Shown: positions 16,401-24,723, counted from the stretch's first letter. The stretch: DNA of 64,000 nucleotides from an uncultured Collinsella sp. (GCA_900541795.1 UQLC01000013.1:1-64000), one strand, 5' to 3'. The notes: a model not told the origin generated them from the sequence alone. Program-made: numbers and translations.

Positions 16401-17882
16401 GTGTCAAGGAAAACGATTCGCCTGCTCGCCGTGCTGGCTGGGGTTCTCTGCGCACTGACCTCACTGCCCCGGGGTGCCCGTGCCGAGGCGCTTTTTTCTA
16501 CCGCCGATGGCCGTCAGGCGACCGAGGACTCCGCGCTTATCGATGGCGTCGAGTTTGGTCTTAATGCGTTTGAGCGCAACGCCAAGGGAACGGCGCGTTC
16601 GTTTGCGGGTCAGCCCGAGGGCTATCGTTTTCCTATCTACAATAAGACGTCGCTAGTAACGGTGACGACGCCCAAGAGCATTGTGGTGTGGGTCGATGCG
16701 CATACCGCCAAGGAAACGGGCCTCGATATCGCAAGTGCCTCTGACCTAAAGGCGCTCAAGAAGATGCTCGTGGGGCTCGACAAATCGCACTCCATGGGCG
16801 GGGCGCTGCTGGAGGATTCCAAGCTCGAGTGGGTGTTTACCTCGGACAATGAGTTGGTGCAGGACGATTGCCGCTATCAGTTTAAGGTGAAGGGTGACGA
16901 CGGCGACTACTACACCGTCGTAAACGCCGCGGACGCCACGAATGCGAATCTCGACCTGGGTGATGGTGCCCTGTGGAGCGATAACGCCGCCCTGGTGCCG
17001 TATGCGAACGTCTCGACGACGGAGCCCTCGTCGCTGGCGGAGCATGCCGCGACCTTCTTCGGCGGCATCGATTACCGTCCGTTTTGGGTGTCCATCAAAA
17101 CGAGCGGACTTGCCCTGGTGATCGCGTTTATGCTGGGCCTGTTTGCCGCCTGGAAGACTATGGGAACCACGAGCCGCGTGAAGGGTTTGCTCGACTCGGT
17201 CTTTACGATCCCTATGGTGCTGCCGCCCACGGTCTGCGGCTTTTTGCTGCTCATGTTGTTTGGCCGCTCGACGGGGGTTGGCCAGTGGCTTGTCGCCCAC
17301 GGCATTTCGATTGTCTTTACGTGGCCGGCGGCGGTGATCTCTGCCGTGGTGGTGTCGTTCCCGCTGGTCTACCGCACAGCGCTCGGAGCTTTCGAAAGTC
17401 TCGATACGCAGATGCTCGACGCCGCTCGCACGCTGGGCTGGTCCGAGCGACGTATTTTTGCCAAGCTCATGATGCCCCTCGGCTGGCCCTCGATTGCCGC
17501 CGGCACGGTGCTCGCCTTCGCGCGTGCCATGGGTGAGTTTGGCTGCACGCTTTTCTTTGCGGGCAACTACGCCGGCATTACGCAGACCATTCCCATCGCC
17601 ATCTATTTTGAGTGGATGGGCGGTAACACGTCGGTGGCGCTCTTTTGGGTTGTCGTCGTGATTGTGTTTAGCTTCTTGGTCATCCTGTTCATCAACATGT
17701 ATACGGCGCATTCGCAAAAGTATCGCGAGCGCGGCCTTTCCCGTGCGGAGCGCAAGCAGGCCAAGGAGCTCGCCGGACAGGGCGATTCGCTAGATCCCAT
17801 CGGTGGCGATGCCCTGCGTATCGATCGCGAGGCGCTGGCCGAGCTTATGCGCGATGACGCGGTCGCGAAGGGAGGTCGATAG
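16401..17882 (+). CDS. modB: Molybdate ABC transporter permease with large N-terminal extracytoplasmic domain
   Basis: 493 residues, about twice the usual ModB length (about 225). Residues 1-30 form a signal peptide (SRKTIRLL, hydrophobic core, ARAEA). Residues about 30-225 are a hydrophilic, presumably extracytoplasmic domain I do not recognise. From about 232 onward it is a standard ModB permease with five to six helices and the EAA loop AARTLGWSERRIFAKLMMPL, which contacts ModC. A 45-residue charged cytoplasmic tail ends it. The GTG at 16401 is preferred as start because GAGGAG lies 6 nt upstream; an in-frame GTG at 16383 has that site inside the gene. The 3-nt gap to modC indicates co-translation. 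Confidence 0.88.
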   Translation: MSRKTIRLLAVLAGVLCALTSLPRGARAEALFSTADGRQATEDSALIDGVEFGLNAFERNAKGTARSFAGQPEGYRFPIYNKTSLVTVTTPKSIVVWVDAHTAKETGLDIASASDLKALKKMLVGLDKSHSMGGALLEDSKLEWVFTSDNELVQDDCRYQFKVKGDDGDYYTVVNAADATNANLDLGDGALWSDNAALVPYANVSTTEPSSLAEHAATFFGGIDYRPFWVSIKTSGLALVIAFMLGLFAAWKTMGTTSRVKGLLDSVFTIPMVLPPTVCGFLLLMLFGRSTGVGQWLVAHGISIVFTWPAAVISAVVVSFPLVYRTALGAFESLDTQMLDAARTLGWSERRIFAKLMMPLGWPSIAAGTVLAFARAMGEFGCTLFFAGNYAGITQTIPIAIYFEWMGGNTSVALFWVVVVIVFSFLVILFINMYTAHSQKYRERGLSRAERKQAKELAGQGDSLDPIGGDALRIDREALAELMRDDAVAKGGR

Positions 17883-17885
17883 CCC

Positions 17886-18956
17886 ATGTCGCTCGTTCTG
17901 GATATTAAAAAGCGCTACCCCGGCTTTACGCTCGCCATGCAGCTTGAGGCTGGCGAGGAGCGCGTGGCCTTGCTTGGGGCTTCGGGCTGCGGTAAGAGCT
18001 GCACGCTGCGTTGTATCGCCGGCGTGGAGACGCCCGACGAGGGCAAAATCGTCGTCAACGGCGTGACCTTCTTCGACTCTGCCGCGGACATCAACCTATC
18101 GCCCCAGGAGCGCAAGTGCGCCCTGCTGTTCCAAAACTATCAGCTGTTCCCCAATATGACCGTGGCCGATAACGTGTGCGCCGGCGTTGAGGATGCGGGC
18201 GACGCCACGGCACGCAAGCAGCTTGCCAAGCGCTATCTGGGCATTTTTGGCCTGGACGACTTTGCCGACCGCTATCCCGCGCGCCTTTCGGGCGGGCAGC
18301 AGCAGCGCGTGGCGCTTGCCCGCATGGTGGCGGCGCACCCGGGCATCTTTATGTTCGACGAGCCCATGAGCGCGCTCGACGCGTATCTCAAGAGCGCGCT
18401 TGAGCAAAATATGCTCGACCTGTTTGACGTCTGCAATCGTACTGTGCTCTACGTGAGCCACGATATCGATGAGGCGTGCCGTCTGTGCGAGCACATTTGT
18501 GTGATGCATAACGGGCATGTGGAGGAGATTGGCTCCGTAGAGGACGTGGTTCGCCGACCGCAAACGTTGGCCGCGCTGCGTCTGACGGGCTGCAAGAATA
18601 CGAGCCGTGCGCGCAAGATGGGGCTCCAGGAAGTTGAGGCTCTGGACTGGGGCATGACCTTCAATGTTGGTCATGAGGTACCCGACGACGTGGCGTACCT
18701 GGGTATTCGCGCGAGTTACTTCCATGTGGACAATCGTGCCGAGCGTGGTCGCAACAGCTATGACCTGCATGTGGCTCGCGTGAGCGATTCGCGTTTTGAG
18801 CGCTTGGTACTGCTGGATGTTCCGCGTGCCGACGCTCCGACGCGCCTGCAATGGAAGGTCAACAAGGTGAGTGTGCCTGTCGAGGAGTTGCCGCAGGCAG
18901 GGGAGACCTTGCGCATGCATTTTGATGCGAACAGAATCCATCTGGTTTGCCGGTAG
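17886..18956 (+). CDS. modC: Molybdate ABC transporter ATP-binding protein
   Basis: 356 residues, the ATPase of the Mod importer. Walker A GASGCGKS is at residues 31-38, the signature LSGGQQQR at 134-141, Walker B ends in MFDEP near 157-161, and the H-loop histidine is in VSHDIDEA. The region after about residue 235 is a C-terminal regulatory domain, as in ModC, where it can bind molybdate-type oxyanions. GGAGG precedes ATG 17886. A GC-rich hairpin follows the stop. CysA-type sulfate ATPases are similar, but the adjacent modA, modB and Moco genes argue for molybdate. Confidence 0.9.
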   Translation: MSLVLDIKKRYPGFTLAMQLEAGEERVALLGASGCGKSCTLRCIAGVETPDEGKIVVNGVTFFDSAADINLSPQERKCALLFQNYQLFPNMTVADNVCAGVEDAGDATARKQLAKRYLGIFGLDDFADRYPARLSGGQQQRVALARMVAAHPGIFMFDEPMSALDAYLKSALEQNMLDLFDVCNRTVLYVSHDIDEACRLCEHICVMHNGHVEEIGSVEDVVRRPQTLAALRLTGCKNTSRARKMGLQEVEALDWGMTFNVGHEVPDDVAYLGIRASYFHVDNRAERGRNSYDLHVARVSDSRFERLVLLDVPRADAPTRLQWKVNKVSVPVEELPQAGETLRMHFDANRIHLVCR

Positions 18957-18969
18957 TGCGGCGTTCGGT

Positions 18970-18996
18970 GCGGCCGGGGATAAAGTCCTCGGCCGC
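18970..18996 (+). terminator. modABC terminator
   Basis: GCGGCCGGGG (18970-18979) pairs with CCTCGGCCGC (18987-18996). The T-tract is poor (a CTTTT run occurs about 10 nt later), so strength is uncertain. Confidence 0.5.
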
Positions 18997-19110
18997 CGTA
19001 TCGCTTTTAGGCCTACCGTTCGCCGAATGATTGATGACAAAACCTTATCAAACAAGATAATAATTTATTAAACGACGGTGTCTGTCGCTGTCGTACGCGT
19101 GTCGGCGGTG

Positions 19111-19139
19111 TTCGTTTGGACGACAACCGTTGATATAGT
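19111..19139 (+). promoter_or_regulatory. Promoter upstream of the short-ORF/double-cubane unit
   Basis: Extended -10 TGATATAGT (TG at 19131-19132, TATAGT 19134-19139) with TTCGTT at 19111-19116 as a weak -35 (17-nt spacer). Further upstream the dyad TTATC-N6-GATAA (19045-19060) in an AT-rich patch may be an operator. The predicted start near 19146 sits just before a strong AAAAGGAGG site. Confidence 0.5.
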
Positions 19140-19169
19140 TACCTTCGACGAGAAAAGGAGGGCGCGCCG

Positions 19170-19238
19170 ATGCCGCAGAAGACATATTCGCGTCGCGTTG
19201 CCGCGCGCGCCCTCTATATGGCTCGGAGTCGCATATGA
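19170..19238 (+). CDS. Candidate 22-residue leader peptide
   Basis: A short frame starting MPQKTYSRRVAARA with a near-ideal ribosome-binding site (AAAAGGAGG, ending 8 nt before ATG 19170). It is basic (five Arg and one Lys) and has no known family. Its TGA stop overlaps the ATG of a 56-codon frame (ATGA at 19235-19238), which itself overlaps the start of the double-cubane reductase gene. The strong site and the chain of overlaps suggest translation coupling. No homology evidence, so the call stays tentative. Confidence 0.4.
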   Translation: MPQKTYSRRVAARALYMARSRI

Positions 19239-19405
19239 GCAGGTATGTTCACGGCTCCGGGAGAGACGACGCACAACTAAATAACCGATCGCAAGGCAGG
19301 TTCCCCAAAATTTCGGGTTTACGCGCGGCTGGGTTTTCGCCCCCCACCGTGCAGCAATACCGTAGCTATTCATTTTTGGTTCGAGAGGGGAGCCGTTATG
19401 GTTGA
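19235..19405 (+). CDS. Candidate 56-residue ORF coupled to the double-cubane gene
   Basis: A frame of 57 codons starting at the ATGA overlap at 19235 and ending at TGA 19403-19405, eight bases inside the next gene. The product is polar and basic with no membrane segment, cysteines or recognised motif. It may simply be an open frame by chance in GC-rich DNA; the overlaps at both ends are the only support. Confidence 0.25.
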   Translation: MSRYVHGSGRDDAQLNNRSQGRFPKISGLRAAGFSPPTVQQYRSYSFLVREGSRYG

Positions 19406-20564
19406 AGCATTCGAAGAGGTTAAGCTGCCCAGCACGTTTGAGGAGTTCAACGAGCAGCGTAAGGCGGCGTTTATTCGCGTTAAGGATTACAAGCAGGCCG
19501 GCAACCGTCTGATCGGTTTCTTGTGCAGCTACACACCGCTCGAGATCACCGATGCCGCGGGCGCCGCGACGGTGGCGCTGTGCGGTACGTCCGACGAGGT
19601 GATCCCCGATGCCGAGAAGGTGCTGCCGGCAAACCTGTGCCCGCTCATCAAGTCGACCTACGGATTTGCCTACTCGCAAAAGTGCCCGTTTACGTACTTT
19701 AGCGACATGATCATCGGTGAGACCACCTGCGACGGCAAAAAGAAGATGTACGAGCTCCTCAACGAGCTCAAGCGCACGCACATCCTGCATCTTCCGCAGG
19801 GCCGCGATCGCGCCTACGAGCGTGAGGGCTGGTACGAGGAATGCCGCATGCTCAAGGAGGAGCTCGAGAACTTCTACGGCATCACGATTACCGACGATGA
19901 CCTGCGCGCTGCCGTTCGTCGTCGAAACCGCCTGCGTGCCGCGCAGCTGGAGATGTTTGCGCTGCAGGCCAACCAGCCGGCGGCCATGAGCGGCGTCGAC
20001 CTGATGAGCACCATGTTCGCTGGTACGTTCAGCTTTGATATCGAGGCCTATACGGAGCAGCTGGAGCAAAAGGTTGCCAGGCTGCACGAAGCCTACGACG
20101 CGGGTGAGCGCCCGGTCGCGGCGGATGCCAAGCGCATCCTGATCACCGGTTGCCCGGTGGGCGGCGTGATCAACAAGATCGGTCGCACCATCGAGTCCAA
20201 CGGTGGCGTGGTCGTGTGCATGGACGACTGCTCGGGCGAGCGCACGGCGGCCATGATGATCGATCCGGATGCGCCCGATATCCTGCGCGCCATTGCCGAT
20301 CGCTACCTGGACATTAACTGCTCGGTCATGACGCCAAACGACGGTCGTATGGAAAACACACTGGCCATGTGCGAGAAGTACCACGTCGATGGCGTTGTCG
20401 AGAGCGTGCTGCAGGCGTGCCACACCTTCAACGTTGAGAGTGCTCGTATGCAGGAGGCCATTGAGGGTGCGGGCATTCCGTACATGAAGATCGAGACCGA
20501 CTATAGCAATGGCGACATGGGTCAGATCGAGACCCGAATCGCCGCCTTTATCGAGACGCTCTAG
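19398..20564 (+). CDS. Double-cubane-cluster anaerobic reductase (2-hydroxyacyl-CoA dehydratase family, YjiM-like)
   Basis: 388 residues of the HgdB/FldB/YjiM fold. Members either dehydrate 2-hydroxyacyl-CoA as a heterodimer or, when encoded alone with an activase as here, are double-cubane cluster proteins that drive low-potential reductions. Cysteines expected to bind iron-sulfur are in LCSYTPLE (about 41-48), NLCPL and KCPFTYFSD, and later GCPVGG and MDDCSGER. There is no second dehydratase subunit, CoA-transferase or acyl-CoA dehydrogenase next to it, which argues against an amino-acid fermentation dehydratase. Starts at ATG 19398 with GAGAGGGGAG upstream. Natural substrate unknown. The activase follows after the copy-B palindrome. 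Confidence 0.85.
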   Translation: MVEAFEEVKLPSTFEEFNEQRKAAFIRVKDYKQAGNRLIGFLCSYTPLEITDAAGAATVALCGTSDEVIPDAEKVLPANLCPLIKSTYGFAYSQKCPFTYFSDMIIGETTCDGKKKMYELLNELKRTHILHLPQGRDRAYEREGWYEECRMLKEELENFYGITITDDDLRAAVRRRNRLRAAQLEMFALQANQPAAMSGVDLMSTMFAGTFSFDIEAYTEQLEQKVARLHEAYDAGERPVAADAKRILITGCPVGGVINKIGRTIESNGGVVVCMDDCSGERTAAMMIDPDAPDILRAIADRYLDINCSVMTPNDGRMENTLAMCEKYHVDGVVESVLQACHTFNVESARMQEAIEGAGIPYMKIETDYSNGDMGQIETRIAAFIETL

Positions 20565-20666
20565 CTTCCTCAGGCACCGGATCTTGCCCCTCAAACCGTC
20601 GCTCGCGTACCAAAGTACGCTGCGCTCCTCTTTCGGGGCAATCTCCGGCACCTGAGAAACCTAGAG
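20559..20666. repeat. Long palindrome, CTCCTCTTTCGG-loop family, copy B
   Basis: Two 32-nt arms (20559-20590 and 20635-20666) match at 26 positions; matched blocks are CTCTAG, CTCAGG, CCGGA and TTGCCCC, separated by symmetrical mismatches. The loop has an inner GCGTAC-CAAA-GTACGC hairpin and CTCCTCTTTCGG, as in copy A at 5070-5167. The left arm includes the stop codon of the reductase gene. Confidence 0.78.
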
Positions 20667-20709
20667 CTAATGCGCCTGAACGCTTTGATGTTTAGATTGG
20701 GAGAGAGCC

Positions 20710-21474
20710 ATGATGGGGATCGGGATCGATATCGGGTCTACGGCGGCAAAGGCTGCTGTGGTCGATGGAGAGGGTTCGGTGGCGTGGACGTGTGTGCAGC
20801 CAACCGGGTTCTCGTCGGTCGATGCAGCCGAGCGCTTGCGCGAAGAGCTTACTGCGGCTGGCTATGACGTGACGGCCGACGATGTTCGCGTGGTCGCAAC
20901 GGGCTACGGCCGCATCGCGGTGCCCTACGCGAACAAGGTTGTGACCGAGATCACCTGCCATGGTGCTGGTGCCGTAGCGCTCTTTGGCGACCACGGCACG
21001 GTGATTGACGTGGGTGGGCAGGATACCAAGGTCATCCAGCTTAAAAGCGGCCGCGTGGCCAAGTTCGCCATGAACGACAAGTGCGCCGCCGGCACGGGGC
21101 GCTTTTTGGAGATCATGGCCGATCGCCTGGGTATTTCCCAGCAGCAGATGGCGGATCTCGCCCGTTCCGGCGAGCCCACCAAGATCAGCAGCATGTGCAC
21201 GGTGTTTGCCGAAAGCGAAGTTATTAGCCTGATCGGTCGCGGCGAGCCGCGCGAGAACATCGCGCGCGGCGTGATTGAGAGCGTCGTGTCGCGCGTGGCA
21301 ACTATGGCCGGGCAGGCTGCGGGCGCCCCGTACTACCTGACCGGCGGCCTATGCGAGAACGCCTATGTGGTGGAGCGGCTGAGGTCTTTGCTGGGCTCGC
21401 CGGTCGCCACCTCGCCGCAGGCCCGCTATGCCGGCGCCATCGGTGCTGCCATTCGGGCGCAGGCACTCGCATAG
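20710..21474 (+). CDS. Acyl-CoA dehydratase/double-cubane activase (BcrAD/BadFG, HgdC/YjiL-like)
   Basis: 254-residue ASKHA-fold ATPase that couples ATP hydrolysis to electron injection into the partner reductase. The ATP-binding N-terminus is GIDIGSTAAKAA, with VIDVGGQDTK in the second lobe. Two cysteines that bind the subunit-bridging [4Fe-4S] cluster of the homodimer are in NDKCAAGTGRF and SSMCTVFAESE. Length matches HgdC-type activases (about 260). ATG 20710 (or the next ATG 20713) follows GGGAGAG. Pairs with the gene upstream. Confidence 0.9.
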   Translation: MMGIGIDIGSTAAKAAVVDGEGSVAWTCVQPTGFSSVDAAERLREELTAAGYDVTADDVRVVATGYGRIAVPYANKVVTEITCHGAGAVALFGDHGTVIDVGGQDTKVIQLKSGRVAKFAMNDKCAAGTGRFLEIMADRLGISQQQMADLARSGEPTKISSMCTVFAESEVISLIGRGEPRENIARGVIESVVSRVATMAGQAAGAPYYLTGGLCENAYVVERLRSLLGSPVATSPQARYAGAIGAAIRAQALA

Positions 21475-21558
21475 GGGGTCGGCGCAACGTGCCGCCCGTT
21501 CCAGGCGCCACCATGCGTATACTGTGAGGAACTGATTGACCAATGAGAGGAGGAATCG

Positions 21559-22608
21559 ATGGCTGACGATCTCATTAAGCTCACGCAGATGACCGCTGCC
21601 TCTGGTTGAGCCGCTAAGTTGGCTCCTGGAGCCCTCGCCCAGGTCCTGGGCGACTTACCTAATGTGCATAACGACAACCTGCTCGTGGGGTTCGATACCT
21701 CCGACGATGCGAGCGTCTTTCGCGTCGGCGACAACCTGGGCCTTGTGCAGTCCATCGACTTCTTCCCGCCGATGGTCGACGACCCGTTCCTGTTTGGTCA
21801 GATCGCCGCGGCCAACTCGCTGTCGGACATCTACGCCATGGGTGGTGCGCCGAGCCATGCCATGAACCTGCTCTGCATTCCCAGCTGCCTGGGCGTCGAG
21901 GTCGCCGGCCAGATCCTGGCGGGCGGTGCCGACAAGTGCGTCGAGGCCGGCTGCACCATCGCGGGCGGCCACACCATCAACGACGACGAGCCCAAGTACG
22001 GCCTGTCCGTGAGCGGCTTTGTCGCGCTCGACCGCATGCTCGCCAACAGCGGCGCACGCGTGGGCGATGTTCTGCTGCTGACCAAGGCGATCGGCTCGGG
22101 CATTATCACCACGGCCATTAAGGGCGAGCTCATCGAGCAGGACGAGGCCGCGGCCATGTTTGACTCGATGCGCACCCTCAACGAGGCTCCGATTCGTCTG
22201 GCCGAGGGACTTGAGCTTCACGGCTGCACCGACATTACGGGCTTTGGTCTGATCGGGCACGCGTGCGAGATGGCCGAGGGCTCGGGCGTGCAAGTTGAGC
22301 TTGCGTCGGGGGCGGTACCGCTCTTTGACCAGGTGCTCGACATGGCGCGTCTGGGCATTATCCCCGCGGGCTCCTACCGCAACCAGGACTTCTTTGGCCC
22401 GCGCGTGGCTGCCGACGAGGACCTGGAGCCGGGCATGCTGGATGCGCTGTACGATCCGCAGACGTCTGGTGGCCTGCTTATCGCGGCACCTGCTGCCGAT
22501 GTGGATGAGCTTGCGCGCCGTCTGCATGCCGAGGGTCGCATCGCCGCCGTCGTCGGTCGCGTGTGCGAGCCGGTGCCAGGCGGTCCTGCCGTTCGCGTTG
22601 TCCGTTAA
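21559..22608 (+). CDS. selD: Selenide, water dikinase SelD (selenoprotein, in-frame UGA)
   Basis: 349 residues. SelD makes selenophosphate from selenide and ATP. The true start is ATG 21559 with GAGAGGAGG upstream; codon 17 is TGA (21607-21609), read as selenocysteine in the active-site motif SG-Sec-AAK, with the partner Lys20 three residues later exactly as in the Cys17/Lys20 pair of E. coli SelD. Reading from the next possible start at 21619 would delete the catalytic residue and the glycine-rich N-terminus. The rest is a standard AIR-synthase fold: GFDTSDDASVF, SIDFFPPMVDDP, GGHTINDDEPKYG, TDITGFGLIGH. A downstream hairpin could act as SECIS. First gene of selD-yedF-DUF3343-csd. Confidence 0.95.
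21621..21651 (+). promoter_or_regulatory. Candidate SECIS element of selD
   Basis: Two small hairpins follow the UGA: GGCTC-CTG-GAGCC (21621-21633) and GCCCAG-GTC-CTGGGC (21637-21651). The first is at the spacing usual for bacterial SECIS loops; the second has a GGUC-type loop like that recognised by SelB but is about 33 nt away. Which one is used is unclear. Confidence 0.5.
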
Positions 22609-22666
22609 CGGTTTGTTTATTCAACTATCTATCGTTCTTGATTGATTCATTCGAAAGGAATTTACT

Positions 22667-23293
22667 ATGTCTACCAAAATTGAAGTCAATGCTATGGGCG
22701 ATGCCTGCCCGCTGCCCGTCGTCAAGACGCTCAAAGCCCTGAAGCAGCTCGATGGCGAGGGCACAGTCGTGACCTCGGTCGATAACGAGACCGCCGTCAA
22801 GAACATCTCCAAGATGGCGCAGGAGAAGGGCTGCACGGCCTTGGTCGAGAAGGTTTCTGACGCCGAGTGGCACGTGACCGTGGCGACCTCTGGCGCCGTT
22901 GCCGTGGCCGATCCCGAGCAGGATGGCGCTGCCTTCTGTGATGCCAGCGCCGGCAAGGGCAAGCTCGTCATTTCCGTCTACACCGACTGCATGGGCCGTG
23001 GCGACGACGAGCTGGGCCACAAGCTCATGAAGGCGTTTATCTTTGCCGTGACGCAGCAGGAGGAACTGCCCGCGACCATGCTGTTCTACAACGGCGGTGC
23101 CAAGCTCACCGTCGAGGGTTCGCCGGTGCTCGACGACCTGAAGGGCCTGGCGGAGCAGGGTGTCGAGATTCTCACCTGCGGCACCTGCCTCGACCACTAT
23201 GGCATTAAAGACCAGCTTGCGGTGGGCGAGGTCACCAACATGTACGTGATCGTGGAGAAGATGGAGCACGCCGTGCGCGTCGTGCGCCCGTAG
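22667..23293 (+). CDS. yedF: Selenium metabolism protein YedF (TusA-like plus DsrE-like)
   Basis: 208 residues. The N-terminal TusA/SirA domain (about residues 3-75) has the CPLP motif at residues 14-17, in which the cysteine carries sulfur or selenium. The C-terminal DsrE-like domain includes CGTCLDHYG. This two-domain form is a known genomic companion of selD and is presumed to handle reactive selenium or sulfur; the reaction is not established. GAAAGGAA precedes ATG 22667. Confidence 0.9.
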   Translation: MSTKIEVNAMGDACPLPVVKTLKALKQLDGEGTVVTSVDNETAVKNISKMAQEKGCTALVEKVSDAEWHVTVATSGAVAVADPEQDGAAFCDASAGKGKLVISVYTDCMGRGDDELGHKLMKAFIFAVTQQEELPATMLFYNGGAKLTVEGSPVLDDLKGLAEQGVEILTCGTCLDHYGIKDQLAVGEVTNMYVIVEKMEHAVRVVRP

Positions 23294-23312
23294 CGTATTG
23301 GTTGGAGTTGCC

Positions 23313-23564
23313 ATGAGGGAGAAGCGCCCGGCGCTTGTCATCACGTTTCCTACCACGGCGGCCGCCATGGGTTGTGAATCCCTGTGCATCGAGCGCGGTC
23401 TTCCCGGGCGGACGATTCCCGTGCCCGGGGAGGTCGCTGCCGGCTGCGGTTTGGCGTGGAAGGCGTTGCCTGCCGATGAGGAACTGCTGCGCGGCGAACT
23501 CGCCGCGGCGGGCGTTCCCACCGAGGGCTTTACGGTGATCGACATGTGGGAGGTCGTGCGATGA
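23313..23564 (+). CDS. DUF3343 family protein (putative Se/S carrier)
   Basis: 83 residues. The family core is visible as CESLC (27-31), GLPGRTIPVPG and AAGCGLAWKA. DUF3343 proteins co-occur with selD and YedF and may carry selenium or sulfur on their cysteines; no biochemical proof is known to me. ATG 23313 follows TTGGAG. The stop overlaps the start of the desulfurase gene (ATGA). A longer Cys-rich paralogue is at 51245-51640 and shares the identical 14-nt start region TTGGAGTTGCCATG. Confidence 0.85.
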   Translation: MREKRPALVITFPTTAAAMGCESLCIERGLPGRTIPVPGEVAAGCGLAWKALPADEELLRGELAAAGVPTEGFTVIDMWEVVR

Positions 23565-24700
23565 TCTACCTGGATAACGCGGCGACGACCATGCACAAGC
23601 CGCAGGCGGTCATCGATGCCGTGACGCAAGCGATGTGCTCGCTCGGCAATGCCGGGCGCGGCGCCACGTCGGGTGCCCTCGACGCCGCTCGTACCATTCA
23701 CGGTTGCCGTGCCAAGCTCGCGCGCCTTTTGGGTTGCCCGAGGGCGGACCATGTGTGCTTTACGCCCAACTCTACGGCGGCGCTCAACACCGCCATCTGT
23801 GGCGTGGTGCGCCCCGGCGACCGCGTGGTCACCACGGTGCTCGAGCATAACTCCGTGCTGCGTCCGCTCAACCGCCTGGCAGCGGAGCGGGGTGTGACCG
23901 TTGAGCATGCGAGCTGTGACGCAAACGGTGTGCTCGACTACGACGAGCTCGAGCGGCTAGTCACGCCCGGTACGAGTGCCGTGGTTGTGACGCACGCCTC
24001 CAACGTGACCGGCAACGCTGTCGACATTGTGCGTGTGGCGGCCATCGCCCATGCGGCCGGTGCGCTGGTGATTGTCGATGCCTCGCAGTCTGCCGGTACG
24101 GCGCGTGTCGATATGCAGGCCATGGGCCTCGACATAGTGTGCTTTACCGGCCACAAGGGGCTCATGGGTCCGCAGGGGACCGGCGGCCTGGCCGTGGCGG
24201 AGGGCATTGACGTGGCTCCGTGGGCCATGGGCGGCACGGGCGTGCACAGCTTCGATGCGCTGCAGCCGCTTGAGTGGCCCACGCGCCTTGAGGCGGGCAC
24301 GCTCAACGGCCACGGCATCGCGGGCCTTTCTGCCGGCCTCGACTTTATCGAGGCCCAGGGTGGGGTCGAGGCGATTGCTGCCCACGAGCGTGCGCTCGCT
24401 GATCGCTTCCTTGCCGGTGTGCGCAAGATTCCGGGGATTAAGCTCTACGGTGCCTTTGACCAGCAGGCGCGCTCTGCGATTGTGTCGCTCAACGTAGCCG
24501 ATATCGACTCTGCCGAGATTTCGGACGCGCTCATGCAAGGGTGGGGGATTGCGACGCGCCCCGGTGCCCATTGCGCTCCGCTCATGCACCGCGCGCTGGG
24601 GACCGAGCGCCAGGGCGTCGTCCGCTTCTCGTTTGGGTATTTCAACACGGACGAGGAAGTCGACACCGCGATTGACGCTTTGCGCGATTTAGCCTGCTAA
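23561..24700 (+). CDS. Cysteine desulfurase / selenocysteine lyase family protein
   Basis: 379-residue class V aminotransferase-fold PLP enzyme. The PLP lysine is K199 in TGHKGLMGP, and the nucleophilic cysteine is C338 in RPGAHCAPLMHR. This is the short-loop group II pattern of SufS/CsdB enzymes, which remove sulfur from cysteine or selenium from selenocysteine. As last gene of the selD operon it is the likely source of selenide for SelD; sulfur-only use is possible. The start overlaps the previous stop by 4 nt. A strong terminator follows. Confidence 0.9.
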   Translation: MIYLDNAATTMHKPQAVIDAVTQAMCSLGNAGRGATSGALDAARTIHGCRAKLARLLGCPRADHVCFTPNSTAALNTAICGVVRPGDRVVTTVLEHNSVLRPLNRLAAERGVTVEHASCDANGVLDYDELERLVTPGTSAVVVTHASNVTGNAVDIVRVAAIAHAAGALVIVDASQSAGTARVDMQAMGLDIVCFTGHKGLMGPQGTGGLAVAEGIDVAPWAMGGTGVHSFDALQPLEWPTRLEAGTLNGHGIAGLSAGLDFIEAQGGVEAIAAHERALADRFLAGVRKIPGIKLYGAFDQQARSAIVSLNVADIDSAEISDALMQGWGIATRPGAHCAPLMHRALGTERQGVVRFSFGYFNTDEEVDTAIDALRDLAC

Positions 24701-24723
24701 AGCTGCTAGACCGTTTATACTTG

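Noticed and set aside
21607..21609. selD starting after the TGA as a shortened gene
   Set aside because: That would delete the catalytic residue and Lys20; a strong ribosome-binding site precedes ATG 21559.
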